Part shown: piece by piece, positions 41,567 through 52,179 of the stretch
Layout of the letters: each line of letters opens with the position of its first letter
Position numbering within the stretch: the stretch's first letter is position 1
Source of the DNA: Massilibacteroides sp.
GTDB taxonomy: Bacteria > Bacteroidota > Bacteroidia > Bacteroidales > Tannerellaceae
Direction of reading: 5' to 3'
NCBI RefSeq assembly: GCF_028705895.1
Contig: NZ_JAQWCQ010000016.1
Location: 1 to 60,530 of the forward strand
Length of the DNA: 60,530 bases
Position numbers and translations under genes: made by a program
Notes under the pieces: generated by a model
Databases searched by the model: none
Seen by the model: the letters and a program-made list of their open reading frames with translations, nothing else
What the model was told of the DNA's origin: nothing

Positions 41567-42517
41567 ATGAAAGTTATCGATCTTATAAATAACAGTAAAA
41601 AAACAGCTTTTTCGTTCGAAATACTTCCCCCTCTGAAAGGAAACAGTATTCAGAAGGTTTATAATGTAATAGATAAGTTACTGGATTTTGATCCTAAGTA
41701 TGTAAATATCACGTCTCATCATAGTGAAAATATATACAAAACCCTTCCTGACGGAACAATACAAAAGGTTAATGTCAGAAAGCGTCCGGGATCTGTAGCA
41801 ATCGCATCGGCTATTCAAAACAAATACAAAATCACGGCGGTTCCCCATATTGTATGTAAAGGTTTTACAAAAGATGAAACTGAGTATGCATTGATAGACT
41901 TAAACTTCCTTGGAGTATATGATTTGTTGTTATTGCGTGGTGATATAAAAAAACTTGATCCGATTACAGATCCGAATGTCTATCACAATTATGCGACTGA
42001 CCTGCAAGAACAAGTAAATAATTTTAACAAAGGTATTGCTATTGACGGTTCTACCTTTGAAGCAAACGAAACACCGTTTTCTTATGGAATGGCTTGTTAT
42101 CCCGAAAAACATGAAGAAGCGCCTAATATGGAGTCGGATATTTTCTATGCTAAAGAAAAAGTGAAAAATGGTGCAGACTATTTAGTTACTCAGATGTTTT
42201 TCGACAACCAGAAGTATTATGACTTCGTTGGCCGTCTGCGTTTGGAAGGTATAACAGTTCCGATTATCCCCGGAATTAAACCGATCGTTCTGAAAAATCA
42301 ATTAACAGTACTACCTCGTATTTTCAGATCAGAAATCCCGGAACCTTTGGCTTCCGAACTAAGAAAATGTAAAACAGACAACGATGCTAAAGCCGTCGGA
42401 ATTGAATGGGGAATACAACAATGTAAGGATCTTATTTCAAAAGGAGTACCAAGTCTGCATTTTTACACTATGATGGCGACAGATAGCGTACAACAAATAG
42501 CCCGTCAGGTCTATTGA
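41567..42517 (+). CDS. metF: Methylenetetrahydrofolate reductase
   Basis: A FAD TIM-barrel enzyme of 316 residues that makes 5-methyltetrahydrofolate, the methyl donor used by MetH, encoded 2 kb away in this window. Motifs: AFSFEILPPLKGNSIQ (catalytic Glu region), YVNITSHHSEN, TAVPHIVCKGFTKDE, YDLLLLRGD, PFSYGMACYPEKHEEAPN and GADYLVTQMFFDNQKYYDFV, then VPIIPGIKPI. The sequence fits the Bacteroidetes MetF form, with SHHSEN where enterobacterial enzymes differ. It is convergent with the TPR protein gene, 12 bp apart. Confidence 0.93.
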   Translation: MKVIDLINNSKKTAFSFEILPPLKGNSIQKVYNVIDKLLDFDPKYVNITSHHSENIYKTLPDGTIQKVNVRKRPGSVAIASAIQNKYKITAVPHIVCKGFTKDETEYALIDLNFLGVYDLLLLRGDIKKLDPITDPNVYHNYATDLQEQVNNFNKGIAIDGSTFEANETPFSYGMACYPEKHEEAPNMESDIFYAKEKVKNGADYLVTQMFFDNQKYYDFVGRLRLEGITVPIIPGIKPIVLKNQLTVLPRIFRSEIPEPLASELRKCKTDNDAKAVGIEWGIQQCKDLISKGVPSLHFYTMMATDSVQQIARQVY

Positions 42518-42529
42518 TACAGAATGAAC

Positions 42530-44257
42530 TTATTTACAATGTTCACGGATTAGGCGATTCGCTAATGGATCGCCTAATTCTTTTGCCTTATTGAAAGCCT
42601 CACAAGCCTCATTTTTCTTGTTCTGACGAATCAGGCAAATACCTTTCAGGCGATAACATGAAGCAAAATCCGGTGCTTTATCTAATGCTTTATCTAAACT
42701 GACCATTGCTTTTGTGTAGTCTTCAAGACGAATATAAACAGAGGCTTCCTCTGCTAGATAATCAGGAGTAGAATCCATCGTTATAGCTTGCTGAATATCG
42801 GCTAATGCTCCCGTTAAATCTCCTGCACGGAATTTTGCCTGTTCACGATAATAATAAAAAGGGGCTTCTACCCTACCTCCTACTGCATTATAATATAAGT
42901 CATAATCTGCAACGGCTTCCGCATACATCATCAGTTTCATTTTCCATTCCACGCGTTCAAGAATATAGGTTGCAGCAGTAGCTCCCGGAGGAGTTCCTGT
43001 TTTTTCAATTGCTTTGTCTAATAAAGCAATTACATCTCCAATATTAAATCCGGTTATATTTTCTTTTGCTTTAGCAGCCATATAATAGGTCTCTGCCGTA
43101 GCCATATCGGATTCATTTATTTTCATATAAGCGTTATATGCATCTTCAAATTTTTGTTGATAGAAAGAAATATCTCCTTGCAGTTGACGATAAACCGGCT
43201 GATCATCTTCCGATATAGCCTGATTAACGGCATTTAATGCATCATCTACACTCCATCCCTGTTGCGTAATTGTCGAATCCGTAGCAGCAATATCAAAAAT
43301 CAATTTGGCACGATTGTAATTTGCATCGCCCGGTTTATTAGAATAACGAGCAGCCGTATTGATATCCTCCAATGCTTTGTCTAAATAAGTTCTTTCATCT
43401 GTCGAAGAAGAAGCCAACGTTTTTCTGTAAACAGCATAATGAGAAGCGCGTGTTGTATAACCATCCGGTGAATTTGGAAACGTCGCTATAAAATCGTTTA
43501 CAGTTTCCAAATATTGTTGTGGTGTTTGTGTACTTCTTCCGATAAACAAGGCAACAGATGCTTGTTCTGCATCCTCCGGCCAGGCTTTCTTTATTGCAAT
43601 CGAATTGTACGTTGAACTCAAGAAATCCGTCGAACCGATACGCAGACTATGTGCATATCCTGCAGAAGCAGCATAAGATTGTTCGTTTTTTCCTGATGCG
43701 TCTTCTTGCGCAAGACCGATCACTTCTCCTGTAGCTGTAAGTATAGGAGTATTTACATCCTTTGAAGCTAAAGGCATAGAAACTTTATAGTAGCTATATG
43801 CTCCGGAAAGTTTACTAACTTCTACAATCTGACCTTCTTTGAAAACAGGCTTCTTGTCGGTTGAGAAAGGCAGGAAATAAACGGGAGAACCTGTTAGCAC
43901 CGGATCATTGGCTACGGGTAAAAATTCAACTTTTTTGGATACTGAAGCCTGAACCCGGATAATATCATAGACTTCATCTGCTCCCCATATCCGTTCAACT
44001 GAATAACTCTTTCCGTCCGGATCTGTTACTTGTGCCCTGGCTGCTCCTTTAAATAATGAATAAGAAGATAATATTTCCCCGTTTTCAGACACAAAAAAAG
44101 CTATTCCTGTATGTAACTGCCGGTTGTCTTTATCAAATGTCGTGACCGTAAGAACTGCTTTACGGCTTTTATTCATCCATTTAGGTGCTTTTCCTTGCGC
44201 TAAAGCAAGACTATAGCTACATACTATTATCAGGGCAGAAAGGATCAGTTTATTCAT
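42530..44257 (-). CDS. Exported TPR protein with degenerate trypsin-like domain
   Basis: A 575-residue exported protein (signal LILSALIIVCSYSLALAQ). Residues about 25-200 follow the trypsin/HtrA pattern: AVLTVTTFDKDNRQLHTGIA, GADEVYDIIRVQ and TATGEVIGLAQE. The catalytic triad looks lost: the His position reads SSYSLF, and the Ser position reads VNTPIL in place of GNSGGP, while an Asp remains. The second half is TPR-like (NYNRAKLIFDIA, AYNAYMKINES, GALADIQQAITMDSTPDYL, AMVSLDKALDKAPDFASCYR). A scaffold or peptide-binding role is likely. Single-gene unit with its own -7 box. Confidence 0.8.
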   Translation of the reverse strand: MNKLILSALIIVCSYSLALAQGKAPKWMNKSRKAVLTVTTFDKDNRQLHTGIAFFVSENGEILSSYSLFKGAARAQVTDPDGKSYSVERIWGADEVYDIIRVQASVSKKVEFLPVANDPVLTGSPVYFLPFSTDKKPVFKEGQIVEVSKLSGAYSYYKVSMPLASKDVNTPILTATGEVIGLAQEDASGKNEQSYAASAGYAHSLRIGSTDFLSSTYNSIAIKKAWPEDAEQASVALFIGRSTQTPQQYLETVNDFIATFPNSPDGYTTRASHYAVYRKTLASSSTDERTYLDKALEDINTAARYSNKPGDANYNRAKLIFDIAATDSTITQQGWSVDDALNAVNQAISEDDQPVYRQLQGDISFYQQKFEDAYNAYMKINESDMATAETYYMAAKAKENITGFNIGDVIALLDKAIEKTGTPPGATAATYILERVEWKMKLMMYAEAVADYDLYYNAVGGRVEAPFYYYREQAKFRAGDLTGALADIQQAITMDSTPDYLAEEASVYIRLEDYTKAMVSLDKALDKAPDFASCYRLKGICLIRQNKKNEACEAFNKAKELGDPLANRLIREHCK

Positions 44258-44287
44258 GGTAATTAACTTTCATATTTCGTATGCTTG

Positions 44288-44295
44288 CAAAGTTA
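44288..44295 (-). promoter_or_regulatory. Candidate -7 element for the TPR/degenerate protease gene
   Basis: TAACTTTG on the minus strand, 30 bp before ATG 44257. Confidence 0.45.
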
Positions 44296-44390
44296 ATGAT
44301 TTAATTAAATGAGATGTAACAATAGGTACAAATTCAAGATGTACAAAGAGATTATCTTTAGGGTATCATTAATACTAAAGGGTTAAAAAT

Positions 44391-44720
44391 ATGAACGAAT
44401 TATTTACAAAAGGTACAATCCTGAAAATGGATGAACTGATAGATTACTCTAAAGGTGGTGTGATTAGCAAGCAAGTGCTTAAAAATACGGCAGGAAATAT
44501 CACATTGTTCTCTTTCGACGAGGGACAAGGCTTAACAGAACACACTGCACCTTTTGATGCAATGGTACAAGTACTTGAAGGAGAAGTGGAAATCCGTATC
44601 GGCGGAAATCCAAATCTACTTAAACAAGGGGAATCAATCATTATGCCGGCTAATGTTCCTCATGCTTTACAGGCAGTAAAAGCATTCAAAATGTTGCTGA
44701 CGATGATTAAAGGGGCATAA
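44391..44720 (+). CDS. Small cupin-domain protein
   Basis: A single cupin barrel of 109 residues. Motif 1 region: FDEGQGLTEHTAPFDAMVQVL with the metal-binding pattern H(x)... reduced, and EGEVEIRIGG; motif 2 region: GESIIMPANVPHALQAVKAF with His. Cupins of this size often bind a metal or small molecule and appear as stress or redox proteins. Function cannot be assigned. It is an isolated gene between the TPR gene (divergent) and metH (convergent, 17 bp away). Confidence 0.85.
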   Translation: MNELFTKGTILKMDELIDYSKGGVISKQVLKNTAGNITLFSFDEGQGLTEHTAPFDAMVQVLEGEVEIRIGGNPNLLKQGESIIMPANVPHALQAVKAFKMLLTMIKGA

Positions 44721-44737
44721 ATCGACAACAATACAAC

Positions 44738-47700
44738 TTATAAAGCGACATTGCGGCTAAGCAGTCGCTTTGTTTGTTCTATTGTATATCCGCTACGGGA
44801 TGCGTATTCTGCTATTTGTTCTTCGTCAATTGTTCCGATCATGAAATATTGAGACTCGGGATGCGCAAAATACAACCCGCTCACAGTAGCTGTTGGCAGC
44901 ATGGCTCCGTTCTCCGTAAGGCTTACTCCTATCTGCGACATACCCAAGAGTTTGTCAAGCATATGATTCTGCAATTGGTCCGGCAAAGATGGATACCCAA
45001 CAGCCGGACGGATTCCTTGATATCTTACCCGGAAAAGATCGGGGATAGATAAATTTTCATCGGGCGCATATCCCCAATATTCTTTACGGACTTTTTCATG
45101 TAAATACTCAGCAACTGCTTCTGCCAGACGGTCTGTCAAACTTTGCAGGAGCATTGCGCTATAGGTATCACCTTCTGCTTCAAACTCGGCATGAAGCTGT
45201 TCTGCTCCCGCCCCCGCTGTAACAACAAATGCACCTACGTAATCCTCCCGGCCTTCTGACGCCGGCATAACATAGTCGGCTAACGATTTATAATCCACAC
45301 GGTCTTTCTTTTTAGCTTGCTGACGCAAAACAGGAATTTCCATATCTTCCAAACGAATAATATCGTTATCACTCGATGCGGGAAAGAATCCGTAAACTGC
45401 ACGACAATAATCGGCTTTCATCAAAACCAAACGATCCAATAAGTTCTTTACATCCGCAAAAAGCTTCATTCCCTCTTTCGCTTTTTCACGTTCTTCGCCT
45501 TCAAACTTATTCAGCCATTCTGCGCGACAAGCATCGCAATCATGCAAGTACGCAAGTTCTGCATATCGTCCACTTAATCTCCATGCACTGAAAAAGAAAT
45601 TCCAATGCACATAAGGTATAATATCTTCTAATGGAATGTACGGAATAACATGTACTCCCATATTTCTTGGCTTTACAGGAATATAGGAAGCCCAATCTAT
45701 CTGTTGAGGTTTTCTTCTTGCTTCAGAAAGAGGAATCAATTCCTCTCGTTTATTCTCTAACGAAGCACGAAGCACTTCATATTCTTGACCAATTTGCGTT
45801 ACGTATTCATCCCGGGTCTCAGGGTTAAGTAATTTAGCCGCGATCAGTGGAGCCTGCGAAGCATCCAGCCCATGAATAACGGGAGAATCATAATAAGGTG
45901 CTATCTTGACTGCCGTATGTAATTTAGAAGTCGTTGCCCCGCCTACCATCAAAGGTATTTTGAGACCTGCTTTCTGCATTTCTTTTGCAACAGTAGCCAT
46001 CTCTTCCAGAGAAGGAGTTATCAGGCCTGAAAGACTTACAAAGTCTGCCTTTTCTTCAATCGCTTTCTTTATAATAGTTTCAGTAGGAACCATTACGCCA
46101 AGATCTATGACTTCATAATTGTTGCAGGTTAAGACGATCGACACTATATTTTTTCCAATATCATGTACGTCACCTTTGACAGTTGCAAAGACTGTTTTTC
46201 CGGCTTTTGTTGCTCCACCTACCGAATTTTCAGCTTCGATAGTGGGTTGAAGAATAGCTACAGCCTTTTTCATTGTACGAGCAGTCTTAACAACCTGAGG
46301 TAAAAACATCTTTCCAGCACCAAACAGATCACCTACTTTATTCATTCCCGACATAAGCGGTCCGTCAATGACATTTACAGCGCGTGGATACGTATCTAAT
46401 GCTTCCTTTAAATCTTCTTCTAAATGATCTCCGATTCCTTTTATAAGTGCGTGTTCAAGGCGTTCCGCAAGCGGCAGTTCTCTCCATGCTTCATGTCTTT
46501 CTTCCTGCGCTCCATTTTTCTCCTGATGAAGATTCTGGGCATACGTAATTAATTCCTCCGCTGCTTCCGGACGACGTGCAAGAATAACATCTTCTACTAA
46601 TGTCCTGAATTCCGGATCAATATCTTCGTACATAATGGAAGAAGACGGATTCACAATACCCATATCCATACCTTTAGAGATGGCATGATATAGGAATACC
46701 GAATGCATCACTTCGCGGACATAATTATTTCCACGAAAAGAGAAGGATAGATTACTTACCCCACCGCTGACTTTTGCTCCCGGTAGGTTTTTCTTTATCC
46801 ACTCAGTTGCCTGTATAAAGTCCAAGCCATATCCGTTATGCTCTTCTATCCCTGTCGCAATTGCTAATATATTGGGGTCAAAGATTATATCCTGAGGATT
46901 AAAACCAACTTTATCTACTAATAAACGATAAGCGCGTTCGCAGACCTTTATCTTACGTTCACAAACATCTGCCTGTCCTACTTCATCAAAGGCCATAACG
47001 ACTACAGCCGCACCTAATTGTTTTACGCGGGCAGCATGGGCAAGAAACTCTTCCTCTCCTTCCTTCAGACTGATTGAGTTTACAATACTTTTACCCTGAA
47101 GGCACATCAGCCCTTGTTCAATGACTGTCCATTTTGAAGAATCCACCATAACCGGAAGACGCGCAATGTCCGGCTCGGAAGCAATCAGATTAAGGAATGT
47201 CACCATTTCTTTCTCTGTGTCAAGCATACCGTCGTCCATATTAACGTCGATCACTTGCGCCCCGTCTTCCACTTGTTTACGTGCAATAGTCAGTGCTTCT
47301 TCATAATTGCCTTCTTTTATTAACCGAAGGAACTTACGCGAACCTGCTACATTACAGCGCTCCCCGATATTTATAAAATTATTTTCCGGCTTTACTTCTA
47401 ACAATTCCATTCCGGACAACCAGAGACAGTCCGGTTTCTTTGCAGGAACATGAGGTATAGCTCCTTTGATCATTGCCGGATACCGACCGATATGCTCGGG
47501 AGTTGTTCCGCAACACCCACCAATAATATTGATAAGTCTTTCTTCAATAAACGGTTTTATATGACCGGCCATCGTTTCCGGAGTTTCGTCATACTCACCA
47601 AAACTATTCGGCAGACCGGCATTTGGATAAGCACTGATATAATAAGGTGCTTTTTGTGCCAACTCCTGTAAATAAGGTTTCATATCAGACGCACCGAACG

Positions 47701-48436
47701 AACAATTCAAGCCTATGCTAACAATATTTGTATGTTGAACAGATGCCAGGAAAGCCTCTAAAGTCTGCCCCGAGAAAGTACGCCCTCCTTGTGCTGCTAA
47801 TGTAATAGACAACATAATCGGCAGGTCTCTTCCTTTTTCTTTTAACGTAGTTTCCGCTGCTTCCAATCCGGCCTTTACATTGAGTGTATCAAAGGTCGTT
47901 TCAAACAAAACGATGTCCACTCCTCCATCAACCAATGCTTCTACTTGTTCTTTATAAGAATCGTATAAGTCTTTATAAGTTACCGATCTATAGGCCGGAT
48001 TACTTACATCGGGACTCATAGAAGCTGTCTTGTTAGTAGGCCCGATTGAGCCCGCAACAAAGACCTCCCGCTCCGGATGTTCTTGCATAAAAGAGTCCGC
48101 AACTTCTCTGGCTAATGAAGCTGCCGCTATATTAATTTCTCTGACATACTCCTGCATAGAATAGTCAGCCATAGATATTTTTGTGGCATTAAACGTATTT
48201 GTAGCAAAAATATCAGCACCGGCATCCAAGTATTGACGATGGATATTCTTAATTACATCAGGACGGGTGATACAAAGTAAGTCGTTGTTTCCTTTTAAGG
48301 ATGTAGGATAATCAGCAAAACGCTTACCTCTATAATCTTCTTCTTTCAGTTTGAACCCTTGAATCATGGTTCCCATCCCACCATCCAGTATTAAAATACG
48401 TTCTTTTAATAACTCTATAAATCTTTTCTTAGTCAT
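44738..48436 (-). CDS. metH: Cobalamin-dependent methionine synthase
   Basis: A modular enzyme of 1232 residues that methylates homocysteine from 5-methyltetrahydrofolate through B12. Homocysteine-binding domain (1-325) with zinc ligands in [10 protein letters not shown] and [10 protein letters not shown]. Pterin domain (about 350-620) with [15 protein letters not shown]12-binding domain (about 650-880) with the axial-ligand motif DVHDIGKN near residue 757 and the later [13 protein letters not shown]. The C-terminal AdoMet reactivation domain (about 900-1232) includes [19 protein letters not shown]-like sequence. Overlaps the GATE-domain gene by 8 bp. No cobalamin riboswitch was seen directly upstream, as metH is internal in its operon. 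Confidence 0.96.
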   Translation of the reverse strand: MTKKRFIELLKERILILDGGMGTMIQGFKLKEEDYRGKRFADYPTSLKGNNDLLCITRPDVIKNIHRQYLDAGADIFATNTFNATKISMADYSMQEYVREINIAAASLAREVADSFMQEHPEREVFVAGSIGPTNKTASMSPDVSNPAYRSVTYKDLYDSYKEQVEALVDGGVDIVLFETTFDTLNVKAGLEAAETTLKEKGRDLPIMLSITLAAQGGRTFSGQTLEAFLASVQHTNIVSIGLNCSFGASDMKPYLQELAQKAPYYISAYPNAGLPNSFGEYDETPETMAGHIKPFIEERLINIIGGCCGTTPEHIGRYPAMIKGAIPHVPAKKPDCLWLSGMELLEVKPENNFINIGERCNVAGSRKFLRLIKEGNYEEALTIARKQVEDGAQVIDVNMDDGMLDTEKEMVTFLNLIASEPDIARLPVMVDSSKWTVIEQGLMCLQGKSIVNSISLKEGEEEFLAHAARVKQLGAAVVVMAFDEVGQADVCERKIKVCERAYRLLVDKVGFNPQDIIFDPNILAIATGIEEHNGYGLDFIQATEWIKKNLPGAKVSGGVSNLSFSFRGNNYVREVMHSVFLYHAISKGMDMGIVNPSSSIMYEDIDPEFRTLVEDVILARRPEAAEELITYAQNLHQEKNGAQEERHEAWRELPLAERLEHALIKGIGDHLEEDLKEALDTYPRAVNVIDGPLMSGMNKVGDLFGAGKMFLPQVVKTARTMKKAVAILQPTIEAENSVGGATKAGKTVFATVKGDVHDIGKNIVSIVLTCNNYEVIDLGVMVPTETIIKKAIEEKADFVSLSGLITPSLEEMATVAKEMQKAGLKIPLMVGGATTSKLHTAVKIAPYYDSPVIHGLDASQAPLIAAKLLNPETRDEYVTQIGQEYEVLRASLENKREELIPLSEARRKPQQIDWASYIPVKPRNMGVHVIPYIPLEDIIPYVHWNFFFSAWRLSGRYAELAYLHDCDACRAEWLNKFEGEEREKAKEGMKLFADVKNLLDRLVLMKADYCRAVYGFFPASSDNDIIRLEDMEIPVLRQQAKKKDRVDYKSLADYVMPASEGREDYVGAFVVTAGAGAEQLHAEFEAEGDTYSAMLLQSLTDRLAEAVAEYLHEKVRKEYWGYAPDENLSIPDLFRVRYQGIRPAVGYPSLPDQLQNHMLDKLLGMSQIGVSLTENGAMLPTATVSGLYFAHPESQYFMIGTIDEEQIAEYASRSGYTIEQTKRLLSRNVAL

Positions 48437-49379
48437 AAGAATGTTTAAGCTTACTCAATATAAAATAATCATAGCTTCTACGAAGCCAAACTGCAACGAT
48501 TGCAAATAAAAGTCGCGTAACAACAATCCACAAAACAGGAATACCTATCGCTACAAAAACCAATGTATCTTCCAAAAGTGAATGCGATACGGCTAAATGT
48601 ATATTTAAAAGCCTGCCGGATTCACGGGTAAGCTTCTTTTCTTCAATTTGTTCTACCATAATTCCACCTCCATAGGCAAGTCCTACAAGATTACCAACCA
48701 ACCACGAGAAGGCCGTATCTTTCGGTAATCCGAAAATCGTCATTAACGGAGATAAAAAAGAGGAAACTCTATTCAGCAGATTAAATTCAACCAATATATA
48801 ATGTAATAACATCAATGCCGAGACAATAACTAAAATAGTCAGTACAACCTGCATTGAGGATGTAAACCACAGTAAGAATACTTGCGCTATGGTATCACAG
48901 TTTTCGGCGCTTTGCGTAGTTACAACTGTACCCCATCCATCCTGCGGCATTACAAGATTTAACGTAAATGCAATTACGAAACTCATCAAAATTCGTAAAG
49001 TTGTTATTCCCCAAAAGGAAGATCCGGTCTTTGCCTGAATGGAAGATTCAACAATTAAGTTATGGGATAATAAACACATCAATGCAAGGATGGTCGCTTC
49101 ACGCAATCCTAAAGACATAGACGTAATCAATGCAACCGGAGCATACAAAGGAGTAAATAAACTGGTGATAAATACGATTGCCGTTTCACCCGGTAAGCCG
49201 ACAAAAGAAAATACCGGATAGAAAAATTCAGAGATGATACCTAAAAAACCGGAATACTGCAATAATCTCACCAATAAGGAAATAGGTAAAATAATCTTAA
49301 ATAACCAGAGACAGGTTTTACCTGCCTTAGGTAACGCTTTCGTCACACAAGACCAGATTCTATTAATAACCTTATTCAT
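48429..49379 (-). CDS. Nucleoside-recognition (GATE) domain membrane protein
   Basis: A 316-residue inner-membrane protein with about eight hydrophobic segments. It belongs to the nucleoside-recognition/GATE family, related to SpmA/SpmB and the FeoB core. Evidence: [60 protein letters not shown], and in the second half [20 protein letters not shown] and [13 protein letters not shown]. The repeated GLPxxTA segments mark two half-domains. Substrate unknown. It sits between smpB (9 bp) and metH (8-bp overlap). Confidence 0.8.
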   Translation of the reverse strand: MNKVINRIWSCVTKALPKAGKTCLWLFKIILPISLLVRLLQYSGFLGIISEFFYPVFSFVGLPGETAIVFITSLFTPLYAPVALITSMSLGLREATILALMCLLSHNLIVESSIQAKTGSSFWGITTLRILMSFVIAFTLNLVMPQDGWGTVVTTQSAENCDTIAQVFLLWFTSSMQVVLTILVIVSALMLLHYILVEFNLLNRVSSFLSPLMTIFGLPKDTAFSWLVGNLVGLAYGGGIMVEQIEEKKLTRESGRLLNIHLAVSHSLLEDTLVFVAIGIPVLWIVVTRLLFAIVAVWLRRSYDYFILSKLKHSYD

Positions 49380-49388
49380 GTATCTATA

Positions 49389-49850
49389 CTACCTTTTAAA
49401 AGCCCTGTCCATTTCGCGTTTATCATCACGGGCTTTAATGGAATCTCTTTTATCGTACTCTTTTTTACCTTTTGCAATTGCTACAATTACTTTTGCTAAC
49501 CCTTTATCATTTATAAACATACGAGTAGGGATTATCGTGAAACCGTTATTTTTGGCCGCAGATTCTATTTTTCGTAGTTCTTTTTTGGTCAACAGCAATT
49601 TTCGATCACGGCGTGCGGAATGATTATTGTATGTTCCGTAAAAATACTCGGCTATATACATATTTTTCACCCACAATTCTCCTTTTTCAATAATGCAAAA
49701 CGTATCAACAAGACTTGCCTTACCTAAACGGATTGATTTTATTTCCGTTCCGGTCAGCACTATTCCGGCTGTAAATGTATCGAGCAACTCAAAATCAAAG
49801 GTTGCCCGTTTATTTTTAATCAATATATTATTACTGATCTTTTCTTTCAT
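49389..49850 (-). CDS. smpB: SsrA-binding protein
   Basis: The tmRNA partner needed for trans-translation of stalled ribosomes, 153 residues. Motifs: [59 protein letters not shown] and a basic tail ending [12 protein letters not shown], which inserts into the mRNA channel. I choose ATG 49850 (MKEKIS); the ATG at 49865 would overlap the YIP1 stop and is possible. The ssrA RNA itself is not in this window. Confidence 0.95.
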   Translation of the reverse strand: MKEKISNNILIKNKRATFDFELLDTFTAGIVLTGTEIKSIRLGKASLVDTFCIIEKGELWVKNMYIAEYFYGTYNNHSARRDRKLLLTKKELRKIESAAKNNGFTIIPTRMFINDKGLAKVIVAIAKGKKEYDKRDSIKARDDKREMDRAFKR

Positions 49851-49861
49851 GATTAATTTTA

Positions 49862-50431
49862 TCAAGAACGAAGACCGGGCATCAACATGACTAAGATTAT
49901 TTCAATAACTGAAGGAGTTATTAAAACCACAGCCGATGCTATTCCCACAAATTTCATTCGTTCGTCATCTTTGATCTGCATATAGGGTGCAGCTCCTTCC
50001 CATATAATATAAACAGTATATAAAACGAATATCTTTAAAAAAAAGAATTCGGGCAACAACGCTAATACAACAGCCAGAACAAATAATAATGCCGAAGAAT
50101 AGCCCACAAACCGTTGACATAGCTTTATATCTTTCTCACGCTTAAAGACGCTGAACCATAATTCATTCAAAAGATAAGCTCCAAGAAAGAAACCACCTAA
50201 TGCCGAAACTAAAGAATTAACCGATGCTTTCAACGCCAGTTCTACATCAAATTCTTTTCTGGTAAATAAAACTCCCAGAAATGCACCTATAGAAACAAGT
50301 CCAATTAATGGATAAATATAATTAGTCAGATATTTTTCGTTATCCTCTGTATTTTCTTCACTCAATGACTCCCAGGCCTTTGCCGGTTGAGAGATAAGTG
50401 CAATCACACATTTAAATACTTCTTTCAACAT
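49862..50431 (-). CDS. YIP1-family membrane protein
   Basis: A 189-residue inner-membrane protein with five predicted helices. Recognised by the YIP1-type pattern: [20 protein letters not shown] near the N-terminus, [58 protein letters not shown] and [12 protein letters not shown]. Function in bacteria is unknown. It lies 24 bp after the NigD-like gene and just before smpB, and probably starts or joins a run ending at metH. Confidence 0.8.
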   Translation of the reverse strand: MLKEVFKCVIALISQPAKAWESLSEENTEDNEKYLTNYIYPLIGLVSIGAFLGVLFTRKEFDVELALKASVNSLVSALGGFFLGAYLLNELWFSVFKREKDIKLCQRFVGYSSALLFVLAVVLALLPEFFFLKIFVLYTVYIIWEGAAPYMQIKDDERMKFVGIASAVVLITPSVIEIILVMLMPGLRS

Positions 50432-50455
50432 TCTTTTCCACTAAGTCTTTAATTC

Positions 50456-51208
50456 TTAATTTCTCGGCAAACTAACACCAAAGTTTTGCGACGTACTCCA
50501 TGAGGCAGTGGAGTCTGTCTTTATCGCAGAAATATAATTAATTCTAAAATATAAACTGTCTTTCCCTGCTTCTCGTTCCTCATTAGTCTTCTCCGCAACA
50601 AAAGAAGTTAAATCAAACACATTATATTTGATCTCTTTTTGAGTACTTATCGTATCCCCTAAATAACGCAGATAAAAATTATAGACCCGTTGTCCTGCAC
50701 TGGAAACTACAGGCTGAGAGTCTTCTCCATTATAAGACAAGTTAATCGAATCTAAACTAAATTCTATAGTATGATTCGTAAAAAGAAAAAGATTATAGTC
50801 CAACAACACACTTTTATCATACATATCGGTAATAACCACCTCTTTAGCATTCACTTTACCGGTATCAGGAAGAATAGTCTCTAACGGATTTTTATCCATA
50901 GACGTAAACTGAACATCACTTGCCGTATAATATCCGCTATCTGCAGTATTAATATTCTCTGCATCAGAATAATCCAATACGAAATCAACAAGTCCGCAAT
51001 CACCTTCTTCCAGATTTGGATTACTTTCCATCTCTGCAGAATGAATCAGGTCTCCACCTTTGATTAAAAGCACTTTTTCCGGAACAAGTTTAACCACTGC
51101 CGGTTGGGAGGTCAACATAATTTCATTTCCTCCATCATCCAAACAAGAGGTAATGAAAAAGAATAAAAGAATCAAACCTACCCCCAATATAATTGCTCTG
51201 TTTCCCAT
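50456..51208 (-). CDS. NigD-like lipoprotein, paralogue 1
   Basis: A 250-residue lipoprotein (FITSC, Cys22, then LDDGGN). Bacteroidetes NigD-like family signs: the pattern LEEGDCGLVDFVLDYSDAEN, a GYYTASDVQF strand, and VYNFYLRYLG near the C-terminus. The two-domain beta-rich fold is of unknown function. It shares these motifs with the gene at 51356-52138, so they are paralogues that now have separate control: a terminator and a promoter lie between them. Probably a surface or periplasmic protein. Confidence 0.82.
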   Translation of the reverse strand: MGNRAIILGVGLILLFFFITSCLDDGGNEIMLTSQPAVVKLVPEKVLLIKGGDLIHSAEMESNPNLEEGDCGLVDFVLDYSDAENINTADSGYYTASDVQFTSMDKNPLETILPDTGKVNAKEVVITDMYDKSVLLDYNLFLFTNHTIEFSLDSINLSYNGEDSQPVVSSAGQRVYNFYLRYLGDTISTQKEIKYNVFDLTSFVAEKTNEEREAGKDSLYFRINYISAIKTDSTASWSTSQNFGVSLPRN

Positions 51209-51253
51209 TATTTCTACAAGTTACAAAATGTAATAATTTTCAAAAGATGAGTA

Positions 51254-51261
51254 CAAAGTTA
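51254..51261 (-). promoter_or_regulatory. Candidate -7 element for NigD-like paralogue 1
   Basis: TAACTTTG on the minus strand, 45 bp before ATG 51208 and just after the terminator of the preceding gene. Confidence 0.4.
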
Positions 51262-51301
51262 ATAAAAAAGAGAATAACCGGATGATAGGTCATTCTCTTT
51301 T
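51262..51301 (-). terminator. Intrinsic terminator after NigD-like paralogue 2
   Basis: Stem arms 51267-51279 and 51288-51300 (AAAGAGAAT with ATTCTCTTT plus three inner pairs, one mismatch), followed on the minus strand by a T-run. It ends the sigma/anti-sigma/NigD-like unit. Confidence 0.75.
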
Positions 51302-51355
51302 CTTCAAATGAGGTTAAATAAGACATCATTCAACCTTCCAATATTATTTTCCGAA

Positions 51356-52138
51356 TTACTCTTCTTCTGTCGGGAAAGTATAAGTAGCTACATCAGAAGA
51401 ACTCCATTCTGCTTTTGTATTATCATCATTAAGACTACTTATATAGTTTATCTTGAACTTTACATTAGTCTTTCCTGCAGATTGCACTTTAGTTCCGATT
51501 GTATATAAGAACGAATTCAGGTTAAATGCATTAACAATACCTCCGCTTTGACTTGGAGAAGTTCCTTCGGTTTCTTTTGTTACACGAAGAAACAGGTTGT
51601 AGACGTTTTCGCCATTCACCACTTCAGGTTCCTGATTCGCATCAAATGACAAATCAAATCGTTGTGTTTGTCCTTTTAAGATGCCTTCATGATAGGTTAC
51701 TAAGAACATATTCTTATCTATCATCGGCCAGATTGTTGAATAAGAACTTAAGCTTTCTATTTTTTGTACAACCAATTCCTGCGGATCTATATTGGCTGTG
51801 TCTCTTAATGAGGAACTTGTGTAATAGTTATCAATCAGGCTATAATAACTTGTTGTTACAGTGTAATATCCTGTAGTTGCAACATCTGCATTCTCAGCCA
51901 GATCATAATCCAAAACAAAATCAAAAAAGCAACAATCGCCTTCGTTTACGCTAAAGTCAGCCGCAATTGTCGGTGAATAAAAATAAGTGCCACCTCCAAC
52001 ATTTACTAACATTTTTCCATTAACATACTCAATAACACCGTAAGTCTGTCCGGAATTTTGATTACTTCCGCCATCTAAGCAGGAAGTCATTAACAAAGTG
52101 CATAAAGCAAATAGACTACCTAAAAAAAGTTTCTTCAT
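51356..52138 (-). CDS. NigD-like lipoprotein, paralogue 2
   Basis: A 260-residue lipoprotein (LMTSC, Cys20). It shares FSVNEGDCCFFDFVLDYDLAEN, GYYTVTTSYYS and NVYNLFLRV with paralogue 1. Aromatic-rich beta structure; no enzyme motif. It starts 41 bp after the anti-sigma/barrel gene and ends at a terminator, so it may belong to the ECF sigma regulon. Function unknown. Confidence 0.8.
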   Translation of the reverse strand: MKKLFLGSLFALCTLLMTSCLDGGSNQNSGQTYGVIEYVNGKMLVNVGGGTYFYSPTIAADFSVNEGDCCFFDFVLDYDLAENADVATTGYYTVTTSYYSLIDNYYTSSSLRDTANIDPQELVVQKIESLSSYSTIWPMIDKNMFLVTYHEGILKGQTQRFDLSFDANQEPEVVNGENVYNLFLRVTKETEGTSPSQSGGIVNAFNLNSFLYTIGTKVQSAGKTNVKFKINYISSLNDDNTKAEWSSSDVATYTFPTEEE

Positions 52139-52179
52139 GTTTTTCTTTAATTATTATATTAATACTTTCACTATTTATA

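Noticed and set aside
44738-48436. Cobalamin riboswitch controlling metH
   Set aside because: metH overlaps the gene before it by 8 bp and no leader with riboswitch-like structure is available near its start.
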